Positions 11,602 through 21,397 of a DNA stretch of 25,858 nt are shown here, in pieces. The position numbers and the translations under genes are program-made. Under the pieces are notes generated by a model, which searched no databases, was not told where the DNA came from, and saw only the letters and a program-made list of their open reading frames with translations. The DNA is from Parachlorella kessleri (lineage: Eukaryota > Chlorophyta > Trebouxiophyceae > Chlorellales > Chlorellaceae): contig BBXU01000148.1 in assembly GCA_001598975.1 (NCBI GenBank), forward strand, positions 1 through 25,858. Reading direction: 5' to 3'. Numbering within the stretch: the stretch's first letter is position 1; the number at the start of each line of letters is the position of its first letter.

Positions 11602-12350
11602 CTGCAGCCGTGATATTTACGTTTGAAAAGTTATTGAGCGCTGGTATGATCAACGAGGGAAGCACGTGCAGGCCTAGGCCGATTTATCACGCCGGGTATG
11701 AGGTGCATCATGAGATCCTTGTTATAGAAAAGATCAAGACCGATCCCAAGGATGAGCGCATGCGGCTAGTGAAACAAGCCTTAGTCATGACGATAGTCAT
11801 GGCGAGAGTCCAGGAATGGAGCCACTGTTATTATAATAGTTCGGCAAGCAGATAATCAAACTACTTATTACTACCCATCACACAGATATAGGACCAGCTG
11901 CAGTAGACGTGGTCAGCAACGACGCCTATCAACATAGCCGGCCCCAGCAGTGGACAGCCTGAAGATTGGTAGGTCACCTAGAAGCACTTTTCAACCCATA
12001 CAAACGCCAGTATATGCTGACTTCCACTGCTAACCCATGTGCTAACCCCTGATCAGGTGACTTGTGGCCAGGTAGGTGGCACTCTGGCTGTCGCCTCACC
12101 ACTTGCAACTGTGTTCACTAGCGCGGGCATGGAAGAGTCTTTGGCCCACAAGCGGCCCACTGTGGTTGTGAATATGGATGGCGCGTAGGCCTACGCGCAA
12201 GCGCGCGGTTGTTGACTAGTCACGAGACTCGGGAAGAGCGAGGCCTCGCGGGACTGGCCTTCTCGGTTACAACGCAGAGAATTTACCTTACAAGACATGT
12301 AAGCAGTAATACCGATGGGTGGGGACGGACACGATTAAGGGTCGTGCACA
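11602..12350. promoter_or_regulatory. Divergent promoter region between EFR3 and the PH-domain gene
   Basis: These 749 bases separate the start codons of two divergently transcribed genes and must carry both promoters and 5' UTRs. Part is noticeably more AT-rich than the flanking coding DNA, including a ttattataatag segment near 11828-11840. Near the PH gene is an 18-bp perfect palindrome, listed separately. An orphan frame at 11646-11855 is discussed in the findings. Confidence 0.65.
12181..12198. promoter_or_regulatory. 18-bp perfect palindrome GCGCGTAGGCCTACGCGC
   Basis: The 18 bases are identical on both strands, with no mismatch and no spacer, and lie 153 bp before the PH-gene start codon. 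Possible roles are a site for a dimeric DNA-binding protein or a hairpin in the 5' UTR. The function is inferred only from symmetry and position. Confidence 0.6.
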
Positions 12351-14157
12351 ATGCAGTGTCTGTGGCAGCCCCCTGAGCTGGCTGGGTATTTAGAAAAGCA
12401 GGGCCACTCCCGCAAGAACTGGAGAAGGCGGTTCTTTATTCTCAGGGTGAGAATGTGAAGATGCTGAAGGTCTTGCTGCCGTCTGTGGTGCTAGTGACCC
12501 TGCATTGCCTGTGTGCCATTTGTGTGGGTGACGTCTTGCAGGCTCCTTTCCTGTTCTATTTCAAAGAGCGGCAAAAGACCTCTAAGCTGTATAAGATCAT
12601 ACCCATCGAGAACGCCAAGATCGAAAGCGAGGTGCCAGCTGGAAAAGCACTCAAGAAGTACATTATCACCATTGCCGTTCATGCTTCACACGCCCTTACC
12701 TGCCACTACCCCTTCTATGTGCTGGCAGCTCCCCGCGAGGACATCCAGGTGAGTTGTGTGCCGCTGCTCCACTGGCAGCTATACTCAAGGGATGCAAGTT
12801 ACTTTTAGTGGACGAGTGACAACTGCTGGGGGGAAGGCACCGACTATGATGTTAGCATGGGTGGCAGTAGTGCAAACAGGGAGTCGAGCTGGGCTGGACT
12901 GACAGGGCTGGATGCGGAGTTACCCGCGTCTTATGATGTGCCCCTTAGCCGACACCCACCTGCCTTTTGACTTTTGGCTTTTGACTTTGCCTTTTGACTT
13001 TGCAGGCGGCCTGGGTGAATGCGCTCTGGCAGGCTGCCATCCCCCGCAGGGACCTCATCAACGCCCTTCACCAGGCAGGCAGGCTGACAGACCTGGTAGC
13101 CAGCTATGCCCAGAGTGTCTCCAACTGCTACCCGGTGGCAGACGCGGAGGTTCTCGGCACCGGGGCCTCCCCCAGCAAGCTGTCCGGGCTGGGGGATAAT
13201 TTGGGGACCCTAGTGAGCTCCATCCGCAACGCCCACACCAGCATCAGGCAGTCCATCCTTGGCATGCCTAGGAGAGCAGAGCCCAAGGCCAGGGAGAGTG
13301 TGATGCAGCTTGCACCAGCCCTGTCGGTAAGTCCCGACACGCTGGAAGGCCACTGCCATGCGTGATGGCCCCATGGCTGCAACTCCACAACGTAGGGCGC
13401 TCATGCGATTTTGCTAGTGATGTTGGGGGTCGTGCCTCCCCGCCTGCAGACCCCCAAGGCAGCAGCAGAGGCACTTGCCCAGTCAGCCAGCAGCACGCCC
13501 TCAGCAAAGAACAGCTCAGCACGGACTCCCTTCCAGGCCACACGCCCTACAACGGATTCCCTAGCTGACGCCAGAGGCCGCGGCCTGCCAGAGCTGACGG
13601 CGGCAAGCATGCCCAACTCCCCTACAGCGCCAGCAAGCACGGCCCGTGGAGCCCCGCCTCTCCATGCAAGCGTCCAGTCCATCCCTGCCGCCCTCGCGGC
13701 TGCTGCCGCAGCGGGGCTGACGCTGCCCCCAGGGCTGTCGCTGGATTGCCTGGCATCTGCAGATGCAGCCCAGCTGGAGAGCCTCCTGCAGGCTCTGGCG
13801 GGGTCAGCAGTCCATGCACCTGGAAGCCCCAAGCAAGTCAGTGACAATAACCAAAAAGCACTTGCTCCGCATGCCCTCTCAGGCTCATGTGCCACCTTGG
13901 CACCCTTGAAAAACACCGTGGACGCAGTCAGCGCGCCTTGCTAAATGCTTGTGTCCACCCTGCTGCAGAAGCTACAGCCGAGCTCTGACAGCAGCATCAG
14001 CTGGGCCTCCAACCCCTTGGCGGGTAGCATAGCGCCTCCATCTAGTCCCATGAAGGGGCCGGCAGACGCCAGTGTGGTGCTCCGGAGCCAGCGCCTGCCA
14101 GCAGCCGAGCGGGCGCTGCCAGGGCCGGCAAGGCTGAAGGAGCTCACAGAGGTCTGA
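12351..14157 (+). CDS. PH-domain protein (5 exons, ~399 aa)
   Basis: An N-terminal pleckstrin-homology domain, likely to bind phosphoinositides or proteins at a membrane. Exons: 12351-12446, 12542-12748, 13006-13326, 13450-13836, 13969-14157, all joined in phase 0. Start ATG 12351 has A at -3, and an in-frame TAA lies 15 nt upstream. The PH fold is recognised from ELAGYLEKQGHSRKNWRRRF (residues 9-28, a K-Xn-K/R-X-R basic loop), APFLFYFKERQKTSKLYKI, then YPFYVLAAPRE and the C-terminal helix AAWVNALWQA with the invariant Trp104. Residues after ~125 form an Ala/Ser/Pro-rich low-complexity tail with no known domain. The tail suggests an adaptor rather than an enzyme. If the exon-4 donor (GTCAGT) is not used, the frame stops at 13942-13944 instead. 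A more upstream exon cannot be excluded. Confidence 0.82.
12959..13005 (+). repeat. Three-copy tandem repeat forming the acceptor tract of PH intron 2
   Basis: Three near-copies of a ~15-nt unit built on CTTTTGACTTT run directly into the acceptor TTTGCAG of exon 3. Each copy contains TTGAC, which could act as a branch-point-like sequence. The T-rich unit is out of character with the GC-rich surroundings. Confidence 0.7.
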
Positions 14158-14224
14158 GTGCACCTGACCGTACTGACAGAAGGGGAGAGGGTGTGGGGAA
14201 AGGGCTGGAAACGCCTTGGTGGGG

Positions 14225-14229
14225 TTACA
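14225..14229 (-). terminator. TGTAA poly(A) motif of the DAR GTPase gene
   Basis: First TGTAA downstream of the DAR GTPase stop codon on the minus strand (ttaca on the plus strand), giving a 3' UTR of about 410-425 nt that enters the 3' UTR of the PH gene. Confidence 0.5.
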
Positions 14230-14536
14230 AGTCGGCACTTCTATGCATACGACTAATCACAATTTCGTGTCACCCATGTTTGTTAGTTATACCATCATTT
14301 TCCATCCCATGTGCACGACTGCTAGACAAAATACAGAGGGCAGGCTGGGTAGTCAAAGGTACAAGAAGCAGTAGCAGGGGTTAGGATGGGTAACTATTTG
14401 TGCTGAGGCGTATAAACACGGCCTAGGAGCTGAATGTCCAGCAGTCTCGCTCTCTCTAACCACACTACCAAGCACTCCACTCCAAGTATCGTCACACCTC
14501 GCTCCTCTTGCTGAACCAGACCGGCCCTTGCAAAGC

Positions 14537-14541
14537 TGTAA
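14537..14541 (+). terminator. TGTAA poly(A) motif of the PH-domain gene
   Basis: First TGTAA downstream of the PH stop codon on the plus strand, giving a 3' UTR of about 400 nt. It lies beyond the minus-strand poly(A) motif of the opposing gene. Confidence 0.55.
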
Positions 14542-14632
14542 CCTAGCTAGCGAAGCACAGCTGAGGGTTCAGCTAGGAAAGACCGACCTTCGCCTCGTAA
14601 AACGCGGCCTGCGGCGGCGGCAGCGCCTGCCA

Positions 14633-17048
14633 CTACACATGGTCAAAGTGCTGGAACTGCTCTGGCAGCTCCAGGCACACCTTGCCCAGGTAGAGCGTGC
14701 GGAAGTCCTTGAGGATGCGCTGCCCAGCCCGCTCCGGCTCGCCGTTGAACAGGCGGTCCCCCACAGCATGCACATATTCCTCGGAGGACAGCCCTGCACG
14801 GGCGGGTGGGTGGGGGGCAGCAGGGGAAGGCTAATGGCACGGGGAAAGGCAGGGGGGCTAGCTTGAACGCCTGCATGCAGAAAGAACTGAGTAGCGACTC
14901 CCTCCCAGGGGACTCTAAAAAGCTACACACAAGTGCACCTCTTGCAAAGCTGGACGCCCCTGCTACATCCAACAACGACGATGCATGTCCAAACATGCTA
15001 CCTTCCTTCAATTGCAGAGTGCATGCATGCCTAGCTGCATCATCTCACCACCCGCCCTCGAACTTCGCCATTGGCCTGCCCTGACTTACCCTCCAGCGAC
15101 ACCTTATACCGCTGCTCCAGCTTGACTGCCAGCCGGCTGGCCTGCGGGAGCCGCAGCAGCGTGCGCAGCAGGGCGGCGGCAACCAGCGAGTCCACGTAGG
15201 AGGCCTCGCCAATGTCATTGCACATGGCCAGCCGCTGCGCTGCGACCTGGTCCCGGAAGCTCATGGGGATGATGCCTGCGCGCAGACGCGCCAAGCAGCG
15301 GGGCCCCATCACCATCGGTGGATCCATACCCTGGGCATACTTGCATCCAGCCCTGTCTTCCAGAGTTCACCCTTGACTGTCAGTTTGCACCGCCTGCCAG
15401 GATCATCAATATCTTCACCAGTGCCCCCCCCCTTGGCAGGGCCGTCCAGCTCCGCGGCCGTATGGTGGAGCGTCGATATGCAGCCAGGCACGAACTCAAT
15501 AAACGAGGCCCATATCTCACATCACCAGCACAGCATGCTTGCAGCGCAGGCTTGTGTACCAAGGCTCCGAGCTGAGGGGGGCCTGCCTTGTCCCGCCGGA
15601 GAGCCGCCAAACAAATCCCCCCTACATCCCCCCTTTACCACCACCACCACCACCACACACAGCCACACCACCACCAGGAGCAGCGTCTCACCGGGAGCAT
15701 CCAGCAAGTCCAGGTCGCCCCCGATCCGCATCCACTTGAGGTCCCTGGTAACCCCGGGCTTGGGGGCGCTGTCCGCCATCCGCCGGCCCAGCAGCCGGTT
15801 GATCAAGGCCGACTTGCCCACATTGGGGAAGCCGATCACCACCGCCCGAACAGGCCGCGGCCGCAGGCCCCGCCGCAGCCGCTTCTCATTCATAGAGGTG
15901 CTGACCGCTACAGCAGACTTGATCACCTGCAGCAGCAGGTTCAGGGTGCTGTGGGCAGGCGTGCCTTGGTACTCAGCGTGGGTGTGCATGGTAGCATGCG
16001 CCGCCCAGGCAGGCTACATGTCTGGGATGGGCAGCTCGTAGCAGAACCGACAATGGCTGTTCACTCAACGGCCCTCCTGGTCATGCAATTTGAAGATTTT
16101 TCAATCAGCACGCACAGGTCCATTCCACAGGCAGCCAATTCCAATATCAGGGGCCTCCTGGCAGGATCGACCACCCCGCTGGTGCCACGCCAGCCAGCCT
16201 GCTGCATTGCCATGGTCGCTGACCTGCGCCACGCCCTCGCCGCTGCCGCCATCCGTCCACAGCGCCTTGCGGCCGCGCGCGGCAAAGAACTCGCTCCACG
16301 CCTGGCGGTCGCGGTCGGGGACCATGTCCTGCCGGTTCAGGAGCAGCAGGCGCGGCTTGGCGCCCGCCCACTTGGGCACGTGGGGGTGGCGGGTGGACAT
16401 GGGGATGCGGCCGTCTCGGACCTCAAAGATGATGTCCACCACCCGTAGCTGCTCCTGGAGGTTGCGCTCCGCCTTGGCGATGTGGCCGGGGAACCACTGG
16501 ATCATGCGCTCCTGTGGCAGGGTGAGGTGGCTGGGTGGATGCATGGGGGGGCGGGAAGGCAGGGAGGGCGGGCGCTGCGGGCGGTGCTCCCGTCACAGCT
16601 GCAGGCTGCGACCTCGACAATGAGCGTGTCACGCGCTAACCACCTTGTAGGCCAGCTGGCTGCTTACCAAAAGACATCCGCACACCCCCCATTTTCCGCA
16701 GGCTGCCCTCAGGGAAGCGCCCCTTGCTGGCCCCAGCTAACGTGCTGGACTTGTGTAAAAATCACAGAAGAACAGAGCTGGCAAGCAGTCATGTTAGCTG
16801 GGGCTCACCTCCACAGGGTGAATCTCCTCCTTGATGGCCTCCACCACAGGGTCAACCTCCTTGCTCCAGGGAGGAGGACTGCTGCGCCTTGCTGCCTGCC
16901 TAGCATGGATAGCCAATGTGCGTCTGGGAGACCGCCAAGCCCTAGGTTTAAGGCTCGCCAACCTAGGCACGCGTCCAAAGAATGGAATTGATGGGGCCTT
17001 GGCGGCCATGCTGCAGCTGCCGTCATGTGTTAAGCACGGAGCGGTCAT
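14633..17048 (-). CDS. DAR GTPase 3-like chloroplast ribosome-assembly GTPase, YlqF/RbgA family (5 exons, 369 aa)
   Basis: Circularly permuted GTPase. Bacterial RbgA acts in late large-subunit maturation, and plant DAR GTPase 3 is plastidial. Exons on the minus strand: 17048-16809, 16511-16224, 15926-15692, 15275-15090, 14793-14633, consistent in phase, sum 1110 nt. Residues 1-~60 are basic and Ser/Arg-rich, typical of a transit peptide, with a second Met at 14. Motifs occur in permuted order: [12 protein letters not shown] (86-97), VRDGRIP (112-117), G4 NRQD (139-142), G1 GFPNVGKS (208-215), G2 PGVTRD, G3 DAPG (252-255). The C-terminal part has [11 protein letters not shown] and [13 protein letters not shown], as in plant DAR3. 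Length matches the Arabidopsis protein (~372 aa). The DAR signature reads D-G-R here and the G4 motif is NRxD rather than NKxD. A mitochondrial location is the main alternative. Confidence 0.92.
15638..15680. repeat. CCA-rich microsatellite in DAR GTPase intron 3
   Basis: (CCA)6 at 15638-15655 is followed by CA units and further CCA copies. On the transcribed minus strand this is a GGU/GU-rich stretch starting about 15 nt after the exon 3 donor, ending close to a C-run (G-run on the minus strand). Confidence 0.8.
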
Positions 17049-17532
17049 GTTTATGCTGGAGGTGCTTGTTCACTCTACAACAAACTACCGTACAACGCTT
17101 GCATAGCCGAGGGGCATAATAGGAATGTGGCAGAGTACATGTCAGAACAGTACGTTCTTCAATCCCGCAGTGCTCAGCACAGATACCAGCAGAGAGGTCC
17201 CCCTCAGCAACGTACAATTGGCTGTACCCCCATATTCCCTGGACAACAACAGAATCCTGTTCCCCCGACACATTCCCCGCGCATGTCCTTTTCCCGGGGC
17301 GATGACATGAGGCTGTTCAACTCTGCTGTCGACTCTGCTCTATCCCACGCTGTCCCGCGCCTATCTACGCCGCCCCGGTTACGTTGTGTGCTTGTCCCCG
17401 TTGTGTTGGTGTCTGTGCGCGTAATAAAGGGACCCGCAGGAGCTGCTTCAGCAGCCACTTTGTCATCATCACCCGACTTGTTCCGGTGTCGCTCTTGTGC
17501 CTCCCACGGGCCAGGGTGGGCGTAAACGAAGA
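17049..17532. promoter_or_regulatory. Divergent promoter region between the DAR GTPase and CELF-like genes
   Basis: These 484 bases lie between the start codons of two divergently transcribed genes and should hold both promoters and 5' UTRs. Open frames here have no recognised content. No clear TATA box or strong repeat was seen. Confidence 0.5.
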
Positions 17533-19198
17533 ATGATGGTTGAGCAGGCGCAGACATTGCCCCAGCAGCCGCAGTCCATGCCGCCGCACAACCCCGAACC
17601 GCAAGTGAGTGCTCGCGTCTAGGTGCCACAGTGTGGCTGCTTGCAACCTCAACTGGGGAATGGGGTGACATGGGGTTTCTGTTGTCCACCGCATCTTGTC
17701 TTTGTAATCCATGACAGCAAGTTTTCCGGGATGTCATGCGGCCGCCTGTACGTGTCTCCTGTGGGACCTGCTGTGTGCACTGGCTTTGCCTGCCCACACT
17801 GTTGCAAGAGGTGCCAACCAGGCCAGCCCTTGTGGCCCGGCAGTTGGTGCCCAGTCTGACACAGCAGTTTGCCAGGTTGGCCGGGCGCTGACGGTACAGG
17901 CTGCCGTCGTTGGATTGCTCCCTCCCCTTCCTTGTCCTTGGCAGCCCCCGCACCGCCTAGCTGGCCAAGCTGTCGCCATAAACTTGTACTCACGCTGCTG
18001 GTGCAGGCCGTGGCGGGCATGCCGCGGCTGTTTGTGGGCCAGGTGCCCACCGACAAGGCAGAGCAGGACCTCTACCCCCTCTTTGCCCCCTACGGCACCG
18101 TGGAGAAGATTACCATGGTGCGGGGCCCCGAGGGCAAGAGCCGCGGCTGCGCCATGGTGCAGTTCAAGCGCTGGGCCGAGGCGGAGAAGGCCATGGATGT
18201 GCTGAACGGCACCAGCCCCCTGGAGGGCGGCAAGGGCAGGCCGCTGGTTGTGCACTTTGCCAACCCCCGCCGCACCGTTGGGAACCAGGCGGCGGAGCCC
18301 GCCATCGCGCCGCGCAAGCTGTTTGTGGGCCAGGTGCGGAGGCCGGTGGGGTGCTGTGTTGGACGCGGGCGGGGGTTGATGACGAGTTGGCCGGGGCGAC
18401 TCCACCCCTGCGTTGTTGCCTTGGGCATACCTGCTGGGCGATACCCAGGAAGTGTGACAGCTTGGGGTAGGGTGTCTGCGTCCTGGTTGCAAAGCATTCA
18501 TGCAAATGCGTCTAGGAAGACTACCTCCATACCTTGTGCGCAGAGGTGGGGGCTGCTGCCATAGGAAGAGAACACTGCCTTTGTCCTGGACAGGTGTAAT
18601 CCCTGGCATGTTGTCGAGCACACACATCCAGCTGCCGGAAAGAGTTTGATCACGTCCCTGCTGCTGCAGATACCCAAGACTGCTGCTGAGCAGGACCTGC
18701 TGACGGTGTTCACGCCCTTTGGCGAGGTGGAGTCTGTGAACATCCTCAAAAGCAAGGGGCTGCATGCAGGTACGCCACCGGGGCTTGGCGGAGGCCTTGG
18801 TTTTGGGGTTGCCGAAGGTGTGCATGTGGAATGCAGGATAGATTTCCTGTGATTGTGCCTGTGCCTTGCGTGGGGTTGGTGTGGCAAGGTGGTTGTGCTT
18901 CTCCTGGTTGACAGCTCATGCTCAGTCCCCGGTTCTAAGCAGAGCCTTGTATTCCTCAGCAACCCCCGCCCCTGGCGCGGCATCCCTCCCCCCTGCAGGC
19001 TGCGCCTTTGTGCAGTTCCGGCAGTGGGCGTCGTGTGAGGCGGCCATCGAGGCCCTGCACGAGCAGATGGTCATGCCCGGCTGTGAGCACCCGCTGGTGG
19101 TCAAGTTTGCGGACGCCAAGCGCCGCGACGACCCGGCCAGGCGGGGGCAGGACCTGTTTGAGGCCAAGAAGCAGATGATGGTGAGCGAGGGCCATGTG

Positions 19199-19229
<31 letters not shown>

Positions 19230-21397
19230 GGGAGGGAGGCCAAATGTGTGTGGGAGGGGCTGCGCCAACACTGCGACCCAGGGTCTTTTCACTTAGAAGG
19301 AGCTGTATGGCTCGGTTTTGAATTATCAGGTTGCGGAGGCATGCTGCCATGCTACTTTGTGTTCCCAGGCAGTCCAGTAAGTCATTTTGGCGAGTCCTGG
19401 CTGAGTACCATCCACACGGTGGTGGGGGCCTTGCCTTTTACAGGCAGCTGCTTGTATCCCCAGAGCCGAGTGCAAAGGTGGCCAGGCCTATTGCTGACTG
19501 CTTGTTGGCTGGCTGTGCGTTGCTTGCAGGCCATGGGCATGATGGGCATGGGCATGAATGGCCTGATGGGCGGGCACCCGATGCTGGGCAACATGATGGG
19601 CGGTGACATGGCGTCCATGGGCCTCCCGGGGATGGGCATGGGCATCCCAGGTGAGGCCACCACCCCAAACCCTAGCTCCGAGCCGCCTCGGCTAGGCTGG
19701 GCTGGCTGCCTGGCTGGGCTGGGCTGGCTGCAGCATCGCCAGCCCACCTGGTGGGGCAAATCTGGCACTTGCACTGTCTGACCCGCGGGGCTGTCCCATG
19801 CTCAACTGGGTGGCCCTGCCCCTGGGGGCAGCCCATGTTTGCGTGGGGCTCATGACGCGCCTGGCCTGTCAAAGCTGCATCGCCGCCCCAGCTGCGCCCG
19901 CAGCATCAGGGCCCACGATGCGTGACAGTGGCAGGGATGTTGCCCGCAGGCATGGGCGGGTTGAGCGGCTCTCCCAACGGTCTGTCCCAGGCGGGCGGCC
20001 CGATGCAGCTGGCCCTGAATGGCAAGGTTGACAGCCTGGCGCAGCTGGGCGGCTCGCGCGACAGCCTGCTTGAGGGTATGGACGGGGGTGAGTTGGGAAG
20101 GGCCCGGGGCGTTTGGTTGCTCCTTGCACTCAATCCCCATTGCGCTTGAAGTGAACCCCTGTAGGTTGCTGGGAGCGCCTCGGTGCGTGGCGTGCGCCCC
20201 CTGCGCCGCAGGGGCTGGGTGGGGCTGAGCCGTGCGTGTGGTATGAAGCAAGAGCAACAGCTGAATGAAGCTCTGGGCTCGGCTTGCTTGCCAGAGCGTG
20301 TGTCGACGTTTCCTCCCTTGCGGCTGCTGCCGTGCAGGGCTGAACAACAGCCTGGGCTTGGCTGAGGGCCTGCATGGGCACAGCGCCGGGCTGGGCGGCA
20401 TCCCCACAACCTCTGGCATGGGCGGCGCTGCAGCCATGGCGGGCCTGCCAGGTGCGCCGGCGCGCTGCTGCTGCTCCTGGGCTGGGCATCGGACCACTGC
20501 TGAGAGCTCCGCAGGACTTCTTCTTTGCCTGCCAGTGGCTCATGCATTCCCGGCAATTCCTGTCCAGTGAGACGCCTTGGGCTCAAGTCAGTCGCAGTGC
20601 ATGAGGTGTGACCGCAACCCCACAAGTCAACATGGCAGCCTTGTTGCTTGCTGTTGTTCGTATGCCCAGCCTCCAACACGCGTCGTCCTGCCACGTGTGC
20701 GCCGCAGGCATCAGCGGCCACCCCATGATGGGCGCGCTGGGCGCCGACAACCCCATGGGCCTGATGGGCGCGGGCGGCGGCATGGCCATGGCCCCGCACC
20801 TCATGGGCCTGCAGGGTGGCAGCGGCGCCGCCCGCGGCAAGCTGGGCCGCGGCGTCACCGACCCCGCGGCCTATGCGCACAAGCTGTTCATCGGGCAGAT
20901 CCCCTTTGACGCCAGCGAGCAGGACCTGTGGGCGCTGTTTGCGCCGGTGGGGGACATCCTGGAGCTGGCTATCCTGCGTTCGCAGGGCCGGTCCAAGGGC
21001 TGCGCCTTCCTCACGTACGGCACACGTACCCAGGTGAGGAGGAGGGCCTGATCGCGGCCATGCGGCAGCCGCGTTTTGCTTAGGGCCCGCAGCGCTGGCC
21101 GAACTCCTAGCGCGGCAGGGCTGCAACAGTGGGGTGCGGTTCTCTTTTTGGATTGCCGACTGTCTTTACCAGCTGCGGTCCCCTGCTTCATGAGTGAGGC
21201 TGCTACCCTCGAGTGCGGCGTCTGTCACCGTCGTCAGTTCATGCTTGCCTTACTCCCGCCCTCCGGCTCATGCCAGGCTGCCCTGTGGCTCTCCCGGCCC
21301 TCCCCTGCTGCAGGCGCTGACTGCCATCAACGCCTTCAACGGCCGCCCCGCTGGGCCCAACAAGAAGCTGGTTGTGAAGTTTGCTGACCAGAAGTAG
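17533..21397 (+). CDS. CELF/Bruno-like RNA-binding protein with three RRMs (9 exons, ~487 aa), resembling CHLAMY1 subunit C3
   Basis: CELF proteins bind UGU/GU-rich RNA and control splicing, stability and translation. The Chlamydomonas homologue C3 is part of the clock-linked UG-repeat-binding complex CHLAMY1. Exons: 17533-17604, 18007-18333, 18670-18769, 18999-19180, 19530-19650, 19950-20087, 20338-20451, 20708-21033, 21314-21397 (sum 1464 nt). RRM1 starts at residue 31 (RNP2 LFVGQV, RNP1 KSRGCAMVQF). RRM2 starts at 128 (KLFVGQI; AGCAFVQF). A Gly/Met-rich linker covers ~228-400. RRM3 from 410 to the C-terminus has KLFIGQI and SKGCAFLTY. The cysteine in each RNP1 and the order RRM-RRM-linker-RRM are CELF hallmarks. 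The exon 6 donor could be at 20075 instead. Start ATG 17533 follows a short Gln/Pro-rich first exon. A Bruno-like or FCA-like name is an alternative; orthology to C3 is inference. Confidence 0.88.
19201..19212 (+). promoter_or_regulatory. (UG)6 tract in intron 4 of the CELF-like gene
   Basis: Six uninterrupted TG units begin 20 nt after the exon 4 donor. Proteins of this family bind UG repeats, and CHLAMY1 is known for binding UG tracts. The tract is a candidate autoregulatory or splice-enhancer site. Confidence 0.55.
19212..19234 (+). promoter_or_regulatory. G-quadruplex motif adjoining the UG tract
   Basis: Six GGG runs are separated by single T or A residues directly after the UG repeat. 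Single-nucleotide loops make this among the most stable predicted G-quadruplex forms in DNA or RNA. Its position just inside an intron suggests an effect on splicing or transcription. Confidence 0.75.

Larger units (their letters stand above)
14158..14632. other. Convergent intergenic region with overlapping 3' UTRs
   Basis: The PH gene (plus) and the DAR GTPase gene (minus) end facing each other 475 bases apart. The only plus-strand TGTAA is at 14537-14541. The only minus-strand TGTAA is at 14229-14225. If both are used, the two transcripts overlap by about 340 nt as sense-antisense pairs. Confidence 0.6.

Noticed and set aside
12127..12188. Upstream ATG frame (MEESLAHKRPTVVV...) before the PH gene
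   Set aside because: Only about 20 codons, ending inside the palindrome, with no good donor to join the PH exon. It could be an upstream ORF if transcription starts earlier, but there is no evidence for it.
15588..16448. 286-codon plus-strand open frame
   Set aside because: Antisense to the GTPase exons that carry [12 protein letters not shown] and DAPG. No independent support.
17734..18825. 363-codon minus-strand open frame
   Set aside because: Antisense to RRM1 and RRM2 exons and crosses their introns. Its residues are a His/Gln/Arg-rich shadow with no family signal.
19906..21126. 406-codon minus-strand open frame
   Set aside because: It is antisense to CELF-like exons 6-8, whose plus-strand frame encodes an unmistakable RRM. 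It has no recognised domain and reflects GC-rich codon usage on the opposite strand.
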